This document shows positions 24,180-31,948 of a DNA stretch of 34,293 nucleotides, piece by piece. Every line of letters begins with the position of its first letter. Position 1 is the stretch's first letter. The notes beneath the pieces were generated by a model, which saw only the letters and a program-made list of their open reading frames with translations, was not told where the DNA came from and ran no database searches. The stretch is from Thermoactinomyces daqus (GTDB taxonomy: Bacteria; Bacillota; Bacilli; Thermoactinomycetales; Thermoactinomycetaceae), in NCBI RefSeq assembly GCF_000763315.1, contig NZ_JPST01000066.1:1-34293 (forward strand). The letters run 5' to 3'. The translations under genes were made by a program, and so were the position numbers.

Positions 24180-25493
24180 GTGGAACAAGTTCAGGTGGCA
24201 CTTCTCGGTTTGGGAACAGTGGGAAGCGGAGTTTTTAAGATGATTCAACAGAATCAGGATGTGATCGCCCGGCGCACGGGCAGATTTTTCAATATTCGTT
24301 CCATTCTGGTCAAAAACCTCGAGAAAAAGCGGGAAATACAGGAGATCCATCATCTGTTGACCGACGATTATAACCAGATTTTGCGCCAGCAGATCCATGT
24401 TGTCATTGAGGCGATAGGAGGTGTTGAACCAGCCCGCACCTATCTGATCGAAGCGATCAAAAAAGGGTGTCATGTCGTGACAGCCAATAAGGAGTTAATC
24501 GCCAAACACGGCCGCGAGCTGGAAGAACTGGCGGAACAGCATGGGGTACGGCTCTTGTATGAAGCGAGTGTCGGCGGCGGAATTCCGGTGATCGGCACCC
24601 TGGAACATTTCCTGAAGGCAAATCATGTTTATCGGATTTGCGGGATATTAAATGGAACGACGAATTATATCCTGTCGCAATTGAGTGAGCAAAAACGCGA
24701 ATACACAGAAATTCTGAAGGAGGCGCAGGAAAAAGGATATGCTGAAGCTGACCCCTCCTCCGATGTCGAAGGGCGTGATGCGGCTTATAAATTGTCCATT
24801 TTAATCCGGCTGGCATTTGATGCCGATGTTCCCGTCGAGCAAATTCGCTGCAGGGGAATTACCGACGTTACTTCAGGTGAGCTGGAACTGGCGGACAGGC
24901 TCGGCTATACGGTAAAACTGTTGGCCCAGGCGGAGCAATTTGGCGAAAGCGGGCCGATCGCCTGTTCTGTCTGTCCGACGCTCATTCCTAAATCGCATTT
25001 GCTGTCAAAGGTAAATGATGTATACAATGCCGTTTACCTCGAGGGTGACCGGATTCAGGATCTCACCTTGATCGGGCAGGGAGCGGGTGAAAATCCGACT
25101 GCCAGTGCCATGGTCGAAGATTTGTGCAACATCGAACGCTGGCAGTCCTTCCGACGGGTCAAAAAGGCCGAACCCTGGATTGTCGAAGGGGCGGCAGAAG
25201 CGGGAACACAGTTAATTTACTTGCGCTCGGGAGATGCGGTTACGGAATCTGACTGGGAGGAGCAGGTAAAGCGCTGGAGCGGTCGGGGAATGGAGTTCCA
25301 CGGCTGGGCGTTCAGGCAGAAGGAGAGGGAAACGGAAATCGGCTGCATCGTATCGGGATGGAATGAAGAGACAGAGGCGGATTTGATCACAAAAACGGGA
25401 CGGAATGCACAAATCGTCACCAAGCGTCCGGTCTTTTTGGGAGGATCAGTGAAAAGCAAAGAAGAAAAAATGGCGCGATTGACAGTTGGATAA
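24180..25493 (+). CDS. hom: Homoserine dehydrogenase
   Basis: The enzyme reduces aspartate semialdehyde to homoserine, the branch point to threonine and methionine. The 437-residue protein has the NAD(P)-binding GLGTVGSGV at about residues 9-17, TANKELIAKHG (catalytic-site Lys) and YEASVGGGIPVI, then the signature GILNGTTNYIL, and EADPSSDVEGRDAAYKL. A C-terminal ACT-like regulatory domain of about 90 residues follows (from about 345). The GTG at 24180 was chosen because AGGAGGGG lies 5 bases upstream and it follows the S-box terminator; the frame is open 46 codons further up, through the riboswitch, which cannot be coding. The usual partners thrC and thrB are not adjacent; hom is transcribed alone under SAM control. 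Confidence 0.95.
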   Translation: MEQVQVALLGLGTVGSGVFKMIQQNQDVIARRTGRFFNIRSILVKNLEKKREIQEIHHLLTDDYNQILRQQIHVVIEAIGGVEPARTYLIEAIKKGCHVVTANKELIAKHGRELEELAEQHGVRLLYEASVGGGIPVIGTLEHFLKANHVYRICGILNGTTNYILSQLSEQKREYTEILKEAQEKGYAEADPSSDVEGRDAAYKLSILIRLAFDADVPVEQIRCRGITDVTSGELELADRLGYTVKLLAQAEQFGESGPIACSVCPTLIPKSHLLSKVNDVYNAVYLEGDRIQDLTLIGQGAGENPTASAMVEDLCNIERWQSFRRVKKAEPWIVEGAAEAGTQLIYLRSGDAVTESDWEEQVKRWSGRGMEFHGWAFRQKERETEIGCIVSGWNEETEADLITKTGRNAQIVTKRPVFLGGSVKSKEEKMARLTVG

Positions 25494-25590
25494 AACTGCG
25501 GGGGATTACGGTATTTTGTGACGAAGGAACCGGGAGCAAAGAACAGCACCAAGATCCGGTGACTTTTTTTGAAACTCCGTTACGAGGCTG

Positions 25591-25625
25591 AGACGGACAT
25601 CTTCGGCATGTTCGTCTGTTTTTTT
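25591..25625 (+). terminator. Terminator downstream of hom
   Basis: A 10-bp stem (AGACGGACAT/ATGTTCGTCT, one G.T pair) with a TTCG-containing loop and a T7 run, about 100 bases after the hom stop. A weaker hairpin followed by T7 lies at about 25549-25570. Confidence 0.9.
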
Positions 25626-25687
25626 ACAAAAAAATCGTCCGACGGGGACAAAAAACGAAGTTTGGATGCGAATAATAGATTGGGTGA

Positions 25688-25716
25688 CAAAAAGCCCCCC
25701 TGCCAACGAGGGGGAG
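25688..25716 (-). terminator. Minus-strand terminator
   Basis: On the minus strand CCCCCT/AGGGGG with a 7-nt loop is followed by GCTTTTT. It lies 290 bases beyond the acetyltransferase relic at 26010 and could end that transcript, or a very short one that starts at the promoter at 25755-25784. Confidence 0.75.
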
Positions 25717-25754
25717 GGAGGGATACGAAGTTGTCGTGCTGCCTTTCTTTATTA

Positions 25755-25784
25755 TACTCCTTTCCTCCTCCGACTGTCAGAATG
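25755..25784 (-). promoter_or_regulatory. Possible minus-strand promoter of a short transcript
   Basis: On the minus strand CTGACA (about 25779-25784) and a perfect TATAAT (about 25755-25760) are spaced 18 bp. The next element downstream is the terminator at 25688-25716, so the transcript would be only about 60 nt long and contains no evident ORF. Confidence 0.4.
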
Positions 25785-26009
25785 AATTCGATAGAAAAGG
25801 ATCGGAATTTTAAACGGTTCTGTTGTTTGTCCGATGCTTTTATCAATAGATGTTATAAATGGTTTATCGAATGATTTGATTATTATATCAAATAGAAATT
25901 TGTGACAAATTTGTTTCCGTTCTTACCCCGTCCAGCCTTTTCTCCGGCTCTTGACCTGATCCCGTGAAAAGCGGCCTGTCGCACGGTGGACTGCAAGAGG
26001 GAGTTTTTA
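25785..26009. other. Intergenic, no gene seen
   Basis: An AT-rich stretch follows the hom terminators (including ATTATTATATCAAATAG near 25880). Open frames here lack ribosome binding sites and recognisable sequence. Confidence 0.5.
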
Positions 26010-26548
26010 TCATTGATGTGTGGTCGATTGCTCAGCCTTTTTTAAAAGTGAATCAAGCGAGACCCATTCATACCGGATTTCTTCTACTTCCTGATCCCCG
26101 ATCCAAGAGGTTTCCGAGTTCACGGGGATGGCACCGAGCTTTTCATAAAAGCGCCTGGCAGGATTGTCTTTTATTACATAGACCACGAGAGAATTGCATC
26201 CTTGCTTTTTTAACGATTCGGCGAGCTGCCGCATCAACCGGGTTCCGAGTTGTTGTCTCTGTACTTCTTGCAAAAGGTAAAGCGCATAAACCTCTCCGGT
26301 TTGCACCGGCTGTTGGCTTCGGATTTTGCCGCCGCAGATGAATCCGGCGATTTTTTCTCCGGTGTTTCTGCCACATACGTCACACTGTCACTGCGCAGAT
26401 GTTTTTCCCAGCGGGCTGCGCTCTCTTCCGGATTGAGACTGGTCAAATAATCCTCTGACACGATGCCTCTGTACGTGGTTTGCCAGCTTTTCACATGCAC
26501 TTTGGCGATTTCCTGGGCATCTGCGATCATCGCAGGGCGAATATTCAT
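26010..26548 (-). pseudogene. GNAT-family N-acetyltransferase, broken by a frameshift
   Basis: The 5' part (from ATG 26548, with a GGGGGG ribosome binding site) reads MNIRPAMIADAQEIAKVHVK... to VAETPEKK. The acetyl-CoA motif part (LLQEVQRQQLGTRLMRQLAE, then VIKDNPARRFYEKLGAIPV) continues in another frame. The switch falls at a run of six A on the minus strand (26351-26356). Seven A would restore one continuous frame, VAETPEKKIAGFICGGKIRS, with a final length of 179 residues, normal for this family. GNAT enzymes acetylate small molecules, antibiotics or protein N-termini; the substrate is unknown here. Either a recent loss-of-function mutation, phase variation, or a homopolymer sequencing error explains it. 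Confidence 0.85.
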
Positions 26549-26605
26549 AAGAACCCCCCCTTGAAAGGAATGACATTGCCACCCATCAGCCGTCATTGTT
26601 TCATC

Positions 26606-26643
26606 GCCCGGAAGGAACAGAAGCTTCCGGGCTTATTTCGTTT
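26606..26643 (+). terminator. Hairpin upstream of rlmCD, terminator-like
   Basis: A perfect 9-bp stem (GCCCGGAAG/CTTCCGGGC) with a 9-nt loop, followed by TTATTTCGTTTT. No plus-strand gene ends just before it, so it may be a leader element of rlmCD. Confidence 0.45.
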
Positions 26644-27042
26644 TAATATATCATAGCGGAAAAAAGATTTGAGAGGAAGAAGGATGCTCCATCGGAAAGC
26701 GATGGCTGAAAGTTGGCAGATGTTCAGGTGAAGCGGGGGAGTGTTTTTCAGCCGCGTCCTTTATGGAAAGTAACCGGGGGCAAAGAGAAACGCCCGGATC
26801 CGGCAGACTCCGCTTTAATAACTCTTTCAACAATCTTTGTTTTCTTTGACTTGCTGTCCCATGCCTTGGGGAAAATGGTAAAATGTTTGGGATCAGGAGT
26901 GCGGGACGGAGTAATGAAAGAGGAGAGGGGCTCTGCCGCAAAGAGGGGACGGGGCGGGGATGAGGTTCCGGAGCTGTTCAAAAAGGCAGTCCATGCTCTT
27001 CAAGGAATCGTTATGAGATCATATGGGAAAGGGATAAGTCAG
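26644..27042. other. Leader region of rlmCD, open but probably noncoding
   Basis: The rlmCD frame is open for 110 codons upstream (from 26713). From ATG 26914 it reads MKEERGSAAKRGRGGDEVPE and continues with a helical-looking segment, but good ribosome binding sites and family conservation are absent. I could not place a convincing promoter; TAAAAT near 26878 is a possible -10. Confidence 0.4.
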
Positions 27043-28434
27043 ATGGGAAAAACGGAGTATCAGCATAAAGTTCGCTTGAAAAAAGGACAGGTGATTGAAG
27101 TTCCGATCCGCCGCATCGGCATCAACGGCGAAGGGATCGGTTACCATCAGCAACAAGTAGTGTTTATTGACGGCGCTATCCCTGGAGAAATCGTCAGCGC
27201 CCGCGTCACTCAGGTGAAACCTTCGTTTGTCCGGGCGAAGCTCATCAAATGGAAAAAGAAGTCAGCCTACCGGGTCGAGCCGCGTTGTCCGGTTTACCAT
27301 CAATGCGGCGGCTGCCAACTGCAACACATCGATCGGAGAATGCAGCGACGTTTGAAACGGGAGTTGCTTGAGGAGGCATTTGTCAAATACACCCGGCTTT
27401 CCACGATTCCGATCGAGCCGACGATTACCATGGATGATCCCTGGTTTTACCGCAATAAAGCACAGCTTCCTGTCAGCATGATCGCGGGAAAGGTCGTGAT
27501 GGGGATGTATTCTGCCTCATCCCGGCGTTTGGTCGATGTGAGTGATTGCTTGGTGCAGCATCCTCTTATCAACAAAACGTTGCAAACCGCCAGGGATATA
27601 TCGGAGAAACTGGGAATCTCCATCTATGATGAGAAGAAGCATGAAGGGGTTTTGCGTCATCTGGTGGCGCGAATTTCCTTTGCAACCGGGGAAATACAAC
27701 TGGTTCTCGTGACCAGGACGAAAACTTTCCCGCAGGAACAAGCCTTTGTTGCGGAAATGTGCAAACAGGCTCCGCAGGTGAAAAGCATCATCCTCAATCA
27801 CAATCCGAACCGAACCTCGTTGGTTCTGGGTGAGAAAAACCGCCTGTTGTGGGGGAAAGAAAAACTGGAAGAACGCATCGGTGATCTGGTTTTTCTGCTG
27901 TCCCCGCGTGCTTTCTTTCAATTAAACCCGTTGCAGACGGAAAAGCTTTATGATGAAGTGGCCAAGGTGGCTCACCTTACCGGAACGGAAACGGTTGTCG
28001 ATGCGTATTGCGGTGTGGGAACGATCGGGCTTTGGCTGGCGGCAAAAGCCAAACGGGTGATCGGGGTGGAAGTCATTCCCGATGCGGTTGCTGATGCGAA
28101 AGAGAATGCAAAGCGAAACGGGATTGAAAATGCCGAGTTTTACACAGGGCAAGCGGAAGCGCTTTTGCCTGTCTGGGCCGGAGAAGGGCTGCGGCCGGAC
28201 GTCGTGGTCGTCGATCCGCCCCGAACCGGTCTGCATGATGCTTTGATCGACACCCTTCTCAACCTTAAAGTGCCGCGGATCGTCTATGTTTCCTGCAATC
28301 CGGCCACGCTGGCCAAAGATTGCGACCGTTTGCTGCGCGGGGGCTACAGCCTGAAAAAAGTGGTCCCGCTTGACATGTTCCCGCAAACGGCACATGTCGA
28401 GAGTGTGACATTGATGACAAGGGAGGATCAATAG
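27043..28434 (+). CDS. rlmCD: 23S rRNA (uracil-C5)-methyltransferase RlmCD (RumA/TrmA family)
   Basis: The enzyme methylates C5 of uridines in 23S rRNA (U747 and U1939 in B. subtilis, where one enzyme does both). The 463-residue protein begins with a TRAM RNA-binding domain (about 8-65). The [4Fe-4S] cluster cysteines are C82, C88 and C91 (CPVYHQCGGC) and C169 (VSDCLVQH). The methyltransferase domain has DAYCGVGTIGLWLA (SAM binding), VVVDPPRTGLHD and the catalytic C418 in YVSCNPATLAKD. ATG 27043, with AAAGGG 9 bases upstream, was preferred because it gives the usual TRAM start; ATG 27013 and 26914 are in-frame alternatives. tRNA m5U methylation by this family is performed by TrmA only in other bacteria. 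It is a single gene with no clear terminator behind it. Confidence 0.92.
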   Translation: MGKTEYQHKVRLKKGQVIEVPIRRIGINGEGIGYHQQQVVFIDGAIPGEIVSARVTQVKPSFVRAKLIKWKKKSAYRVEPRCPVYHQCGGCQLQHIDRRMQRRLKRELLEEAFVKYTRLSTIPIEPTITMDDPWFYRNKAQLPVSMIAGKVVMGMYSASSRRLVDVSDCLVQHPLINKTLQTARDISEKLGISIYDEKKHEGVLRHLVARISFATGEIQLVLVTRTKTFPQEQAFVAEMCKQAPQVKSIILNHNPNRTSLVLGEKNRLLWGKEKLEERIGDLVFLLSPRAFFQLNPLQTEKLYDEVAKVAHLTGTETVVDAYCGVGTIGLWLAAKAKRVIGVEVIPDAVADAKENAKRNGIENAEFYTGQAEALLPVWAGEGLRPDVVVVDPPRTGLHDALIDTLLNLKVPRIVYVSCNPATLAKDCDRLLRGGYSLKKVVPLDMFPQTAHVESVTLMTREDQ

Positions 28435-28459
28435 AAGGGCTGAAAAACTTGTAAATAAA

Positions 28460-28522
28460 GGGTTTCCAGGCATTGAGCTTTTGCGGAATCACTGTGTTGG
28501 CAGTGACAATGTCAGGAAACCC
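28460..28522. repeat. Nested inverted repeat (63 bases) downstream of rlmCD
   Basis: Outer arms GGGTTTCC/GGAAACCC (28460-28467, 28515-28522) enclose CATTG/CAATG and then CACTG/CAGTG around a TGTTGG loop, with short asymmetric internal loops. No T run follows, so it is not a standard terminator. The surrounding 28435-28746 holds no gene that I can support. Confidence 0.6.
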
Positions 28523-28746
28523 GGATGGTTATTATCAGATAAATGAAATTTTTATAATATACTTACATAACCGGTACCTGCCTGGGAGTATCACGAAAGT
28601 TCATTGTTTATTCCCGATTGCTGATTTGGTATGTGCTTTATTCTTCTTCCGGAGCTTATTCTGGTTTTTTTCAAAAACATATTTAGATCATTCCATAAAT
28701 TGTGCCAGTCGTTCATCGAACTTTTCCGGTTCCTTGGGAATGGACG

Positions 28747-29346
28747 TTATGCAAGAAAAACCGGAAGCAGTATTTCATCAACCAATAACTCAAGCCGGTT
28801 TCTGTCAATCACATCTTTCCGCAGAAGATTTTCTACACGGATCAAGTCAAAAGGCAGGGTCAGTGTCGCATCGCTGACCTCTTTTATTTTTTCACCCCTG
28901 TTTTTGGCGAACCCGAGCAATTTACGCATGACCAGGATATTTTTATTTGTGGCGTTAACTTCAATTTCAATCTTTTTTTTGCGGTCTTGCCCTATCTCAA
29001 ATAAAATCGCATTCATTATTTCAGGTCCAATCTCTGCATAAATGCTTTGATAAAGTGTAAGCAACTGTAGCAAGTCACCACGCAGGCTTCCTGTGTCCTC
29101 AATCCTGTCAATCAATTCACCGCCCAGTATGTTCGTCATTTTATATACCATTATTTCGCGAATCAAATCATATTTGGTTTTCCAGCGGCGGTACATTACG
29201 GTACGGCTTGTTTTTGCGGCTTGCGCGATTTGCTGAAATGTAAGATTGGTATAGCCAACTTTTTGGATCATTTCTATAGTGGCATCATAAATGCTTTCAC
29301 TCAGTGCGTCTCCGCGCCTGCGCATGTTCCTGCCTGAATTGTTCAT
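28747..29346 (-). CDS. TetR-family transcriptional repressor
   Basis: A 199-residue regulator. The N-terminal helix-turn-helix spans about residues 14-60 (SIYDATIEMIQKVGYTNLTF, then QQIAQAAKTSRTVMYRRWKT, then KYDLIREI), and the C-terminal ligand-binding and dimerisation part is divergent, as is usual. It lies back-to-back with a DHA2 efflux gene, with two near-identical palindromes between them, so it most likely represses both genes until a toxic ligand binds. ATG 29346 was chosen; ATG 29325 is an alternative and neither has a strong ribosome binding site. The C-terminus contains a TetR_C-like segment found in YxaF-type regulators only by impression. Confidence 0.9.
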   Translation of the reverse strand: MNNSGRNMRRRGDALSESIYDATIEMIQKVGYTNLTFQQIAQAAKTSRTVMYRRWKTKYDLIREIMVYKMTNILGGELIDRIEDTGSLRGDLLQLLTLYQSIYAEIGPEIMNAILFEIGQDRKKKIEIEVNATNKNILVMRKLLGFAKNRGEKIKEVSDATLTLPFDLIRVENLLRKDVIDRNRLELLVDEILLPVFLA

Positions 29347-29413
29347 TCCTGTGTCCAACCTCTTTCCAGCAATAATTAAGTATACAAGTAAGTTTTGCAA
29401 CTGGTTCTAAAAC

Positions 29414-29442
29414 ATTATACCATTTTGTCGGGATTAAAATAA
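29414..29442 (-). promoter_or_regulatory. Probable tetR-family gene promoter
   Basis: A perfect TATAAT on the minus strand (29414-29419). A -35 at 17 bp spacing (TTATTT, 29437-29442) is weak and lies inside the upstream operator palindrome, so the repressor would control its own gene. Confidence 0.55.
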
Positions 29443-29460
29443 GGTACATGTTGCACCTTA
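29440..29460. promoter_or_regulatory. Operator 1 of the TetR-family repressor
   Basis: TAAGGTACA-TGT-TGCACCTTA, a 21-bp near-perfect palindrome; the symmetry continues outwards so that TTAAAATAAGGT (29434-29445) and ACCTTATTTTAA (29455-29466) are perfect 12-bp arms. It covers the -35 elements of both divergent promoters. Confidence 0.85.
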
Positions 29461-29479
29461 TTTTAAAAGCGTGTATACT
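29451..29479 (+). promoter_or_regulatory. Probable promoter of the efflux gene
   Basis: TTGCAC (29451-29456) and TATACT (29474-29479) with a 17-bp spacer. The -35 lies in operator 1 and the start site would fall in operator 2. Confidence 0.75.
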
Positions 29480-29481
29480 TA

Positions 29482-29502
29482 TAAGGTGCAAAGTGTACCT
29501 TA
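29482..29502. promoter_or_regulatory. Operator 2 of the TetR-family repressor
   Basis: TAAGGTGCA-AAG-TGTACCTTA, the same half-sites as operator 1. Its centre is 42 bases from the centre of operator 1, four turns of B-DNA, and it covers the presumed transcription start of the efflux gene. Confidence 0.85.
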
Positions 29503-29515
29503 AGGGGTGGAGATA

Positions 29516-30928
29516 TTGGAAAAAGAAAAATTACCAAAAGGAATTATCAGCATCGCGTGGATTTTAGTGTTCGGTGCACTCCCGCCGATGCTGGATACCA
29601 CCATTGTCAATATTGCAGTAAATAATTTGGCAAAAGTGTTCTCTGCCAGCTTTGTCGTTACGCAATGGGTTGTGACCGGATATGTCTTGGCTTTGGGAAT
29701 TGCCGTTCCATTTTCCGGTTGGATGATGCGAAGGTTTGACGGCAAAAAAGTATATATGAGCGCAATGGGCTTGTTTTTGGCAGGATCTCTGCTATGCGGC
29801 CTTGCATGGGATATGCAGAGCTTAATCGCATTTCGCGCGCTGCAGGGCTTTGCTTCAGGCATCATAATTCCAACGCTTACCTCCTTGATTGTGCAAGCCG
29901 CCGGCAGTGAAAACTTGGGGCGTATCATGTCCATTGTCGGGCTTCCGATTGTTTTTGGCCCGATTGTCGGGCCGGTCATCGGAGGATTGATTTTACAGCA
30001 CCTACAGTGGCAATGGTTGTTTTTTGTAAACCTTCCTATTGGGGTTATTGCAATATTTATTACAAAATGGAAGCTGCCGAAGTTCGAGGCTGTGGATAAA
30101 TCTGCAAAACTGGACTGGTTTGGTATTCTGTTGCTGGCAATGTTATCGGGGATGTTTGTCTTTGGAGTGACGGAGATCAGGACACAGAGCATGCGAGCAA
30201 CAGGCATCCTTGCATTTGTGATTGGCACCGTCTCGCTGATTGCATACTTGCTTTATGCATGGAAGAGAAAGGATCAGGCATTGATACCGCTGGATTTGTT
30301 CAAATCAAAAAATTTCAGCGCATCGTTTCTTTCTTTATTTTTAGCCGGATTCGCCACCAATAGGCCTATGCTTCTCTTTCCGATGTTTTTTCAAAATGTA
30401 CGCGGCCTGAACGTCATTACATCGGCACTTTGGCTGATTCCCCAAGGTGTGGGAACGCTGGTAATACGGACTTTGGTCGGCAAAATGACTGATAAGTTCG
30501 GAGCCAGGTTTGTCGTATTGCCTTCAATCGGCATAACCATCATTGCTACGCTTCCATTTGTATATTTTGATGCCGGAACAGCGCAGTGGCTCATATGGCT
30601 TGTACTGTTCGTACGCGGAATAGGCGTTGGAGGAATCACGATCCCTGTGATGAGTGATTCTTACGTAGGACTTCAGAAGCCGCAGGTCCCGGCAGCCAGC
30701 GTTGCCACCCGCATTATCCAAAACGTTGGGGCCGCCTTTGGCTCCGCAATTTTGGCAACAGTAGTCAGTAACGCTCAATATGTGAAGGATGTTACGGCAG
30801 TTAACATTACTGATGCTTACCACACAGGATTTATTACGAGCTTAATCTTCATGGTGATTAGCATTCTGCCCGCACTGTTTTTGACAAATAAACTGATGGG
30901 CAAACCTATGGAGTCTAAAGGATGCTAA
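29516..30928 (+). CDS. DHA2-family MFS multidrug efflux transporter (EmrB/QacA-type)
   Basis: A 470-residue transporter with about 14 hydrophobic segments. Family motifs are LPPMLDTTIVNIAVNNLA in segment 1 (the DHA2 motif D1), QWVVTGYVLALGIAVPFSGW, the MFS loop motif (MMRRFDGKKVY) between segments 2 and 3, RALQGFASGIIIPTL, and motif C with GPIVGPVIGG near segment 5. It would export cationic or lipophilic drugs by proton antiport. The TTG start at 29516 is supported by GGGGTGGAG just upstream; GTG 29507 is an in-frame alternative lying directly behind operator 2. The divergent TetR-type gene and the paired operators indicate drug-inducible expression. Base use is more AT-rich than in neighbouring core genes, so acquisition is possible. 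Confidence 0.92.
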   Translation: MEKEKLPKGIISIAWILVFGALPPMLDTTIVNIAVNNLAKVFSASFVVTQWVVTGYVLALGIAVPFSGWMMRRFDGKKVYMSAMGLFLAGSLLCGLAWDMQSLIAFRALQGFASGIIIPTLTSLIVQAAGSENLGRIMSIVGLPIVFGPIVGPVIGGLILQHLQWQWLFFVNLPIGVIAIFITKWKLPKFEAVDKSAKLDWFGILLLAMLSGMFVFGVTEIRTQSMRATGILAFVIGTVSLIAYLLYAWKRKDQALIPLDLFKSKNFSASFLSLFLAGFATNRPMLLFPMFFQNVRGLNVITSALWLIPQGVGTLVIRTLVGKMTDKFGARFVVLPSIGITIIATLPFVYFDAGTAQWLIWLVLFVRGIGVGGITIPVMSDSYVGLQKPQVPAASVATRIIQNVGAAFGSAILATVVSNAQYVKDVTAVNITDAYHTGFITSLIFMVISILPALFLTNKLMGKPMESKGC

Positions 30929-30950
30929 AGCAATAGGATCAGCTTATATA

Positions 30951-30990
30951 CAAAACCTGTCCGATTTTTTCGTGGCAGGTTTTGCTTTTA
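30951..30990 (+). terminator. Terminator of the efflux gene
   Basis: A perfect 9-bp stem (CAAAACCTG/CAGGTTTTG) with a 16-nt loop and CTTTTA tail. Confidence 0.85.
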
Positions 30991-31123
30991 ATATTAATTA
31001 AATGTAGATATGTTCCCTCGTACTTCAGTTTCTCCAAAACAACAAAAAACTGATCGACATGTTTTCGCATTCACAGGATTTGAAAATCGGCCCAAGACAT
31101 CAATCTGAGAGGAAGAAGGTTAT

Positions 31124-31660
31124 ATGGATTTCTTAAGGGACGAAATCATGAATGGTTGGGATAAGGATCCGGTGACAATCAATGATGGAACACTTGATCC
31201 GTTTGACCTGACACAGCAAACCAAAGAAATTCTTGCAACGGTTGGATTACCGATGAATGCAGAAGAAATGAAAGAAGATCCTTTTTATATCCATTTTTAT
31301 AACGAACCCCGTTTAGCTCAAGGCGGTGATTATATCATTCTAGGTGATAATGAAGGAAGCGAGATAGGAATATATGTTGAAACAGGGGAACTCTATTTTT
31401 TAAGTGCTGATCCAGTTTCTGTACAAAGGAGATTTATTAATTCGGATATAGGGAAATTCCTTATGTTTTTAAAGATCTATTTGCGTTACCGCCCTCAGTT
31501 GGTGAATGCGATGGAGTGCGAAGATGATGAAGAAAAGAGATCAGTAATAGTGAATGAGATTAAACGGCAATTTAATCAAGCGGATTCAAAAGCTTTATCG
31601 GATGAAGAGTCATATTGGTCTGTTATACTTGAACAGGTTGAAGAGGGATTGTCCTGTTGA
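31124..31660 (+). CDS. Orphan SUKH/SMI1-KNR4-like immunity protein (probable SUKH-4)
   Basis: A 178-residue cytoplasmic acidic protein. The central part, YIILGDNEGSEIGIYVETGE followed by LYFL, and then the typical RRFINSDIGKFLMFLKIYL helix (cf. the fvNsSl..Fl pattern), match the SUKH fold used as immunity proteins against nuclease or deaminase toxins in polymorphic toxin systems. The family assignment is by pattern recognition. No toxin (WXG/LXG, RHS or deaminase) gene is in the window, so it is an orphan immunity gene, perhaps protecting against neighbours. GAGGAAGAAGG lies 5-6 bases before the ATG. Confidence 0.7.
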   Translation: MDFLRDEIMNGWDKDPVTINDGTLDPFDLTQQTKEILATVGLPMNAEEMKEDPFYIHFYNEPRLAQGGDYIILGDNEGSEIGIYVETGELYFLSADPVSVQRRFINSDIGKFLMFLKIYLRYRPQLVNAMECEDDEEKRSVIVNEIKRQFNQADSKALSDEESYWSVILEQVEEGLSC

Positions 31661-31948
31661 CACAACAGCTGTACATAGCTGGTTTGCAAATCAACGCGCC
31701 TGCGACGGGGATCTTTACGGTGTTGCTCAAATTATTTTCATTGTCAAAATTGTTGGCAGCGAGCAAAGCAGGTTTGTTTTCAAAAAACGGTTATGTAACG
31801 CGCACCGCTGTTTTTATTCACATTTTTTTCTATAATATTTATATGTTTAGCAGGTTAACTGTCGGTGACGGTCGAATATAGGTTCTTATCCGAAGCTCAC
31901 ACTTTGGCTTACAATGTGGCTGATCATGACAAAAGGGGATGAAACACC
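31661..31948. other. Intergenic; possible promoter near 31833
   Basis: CTGTTT and TATAAT with a 17-bp spacer lie near 31810-31838 and may serve the acetyltransferase at 31949. A 74-codon frame from TTG 31657 has no ribosome binding site and is rejected. Confidence 0.4.

Noticed and set aside
25569-25874. 101-codon plus-strand frame after hom
   Set aside because: It runs through two terminators and has no ribosome binding site.
28473-28877. 134-codon plus-strand frame downstream of rlmCD
   Set aside because: It starts inside the nested inverted repeat, has no ribosome binding site, and runs antisense into the TetR gene; no family resemblance.
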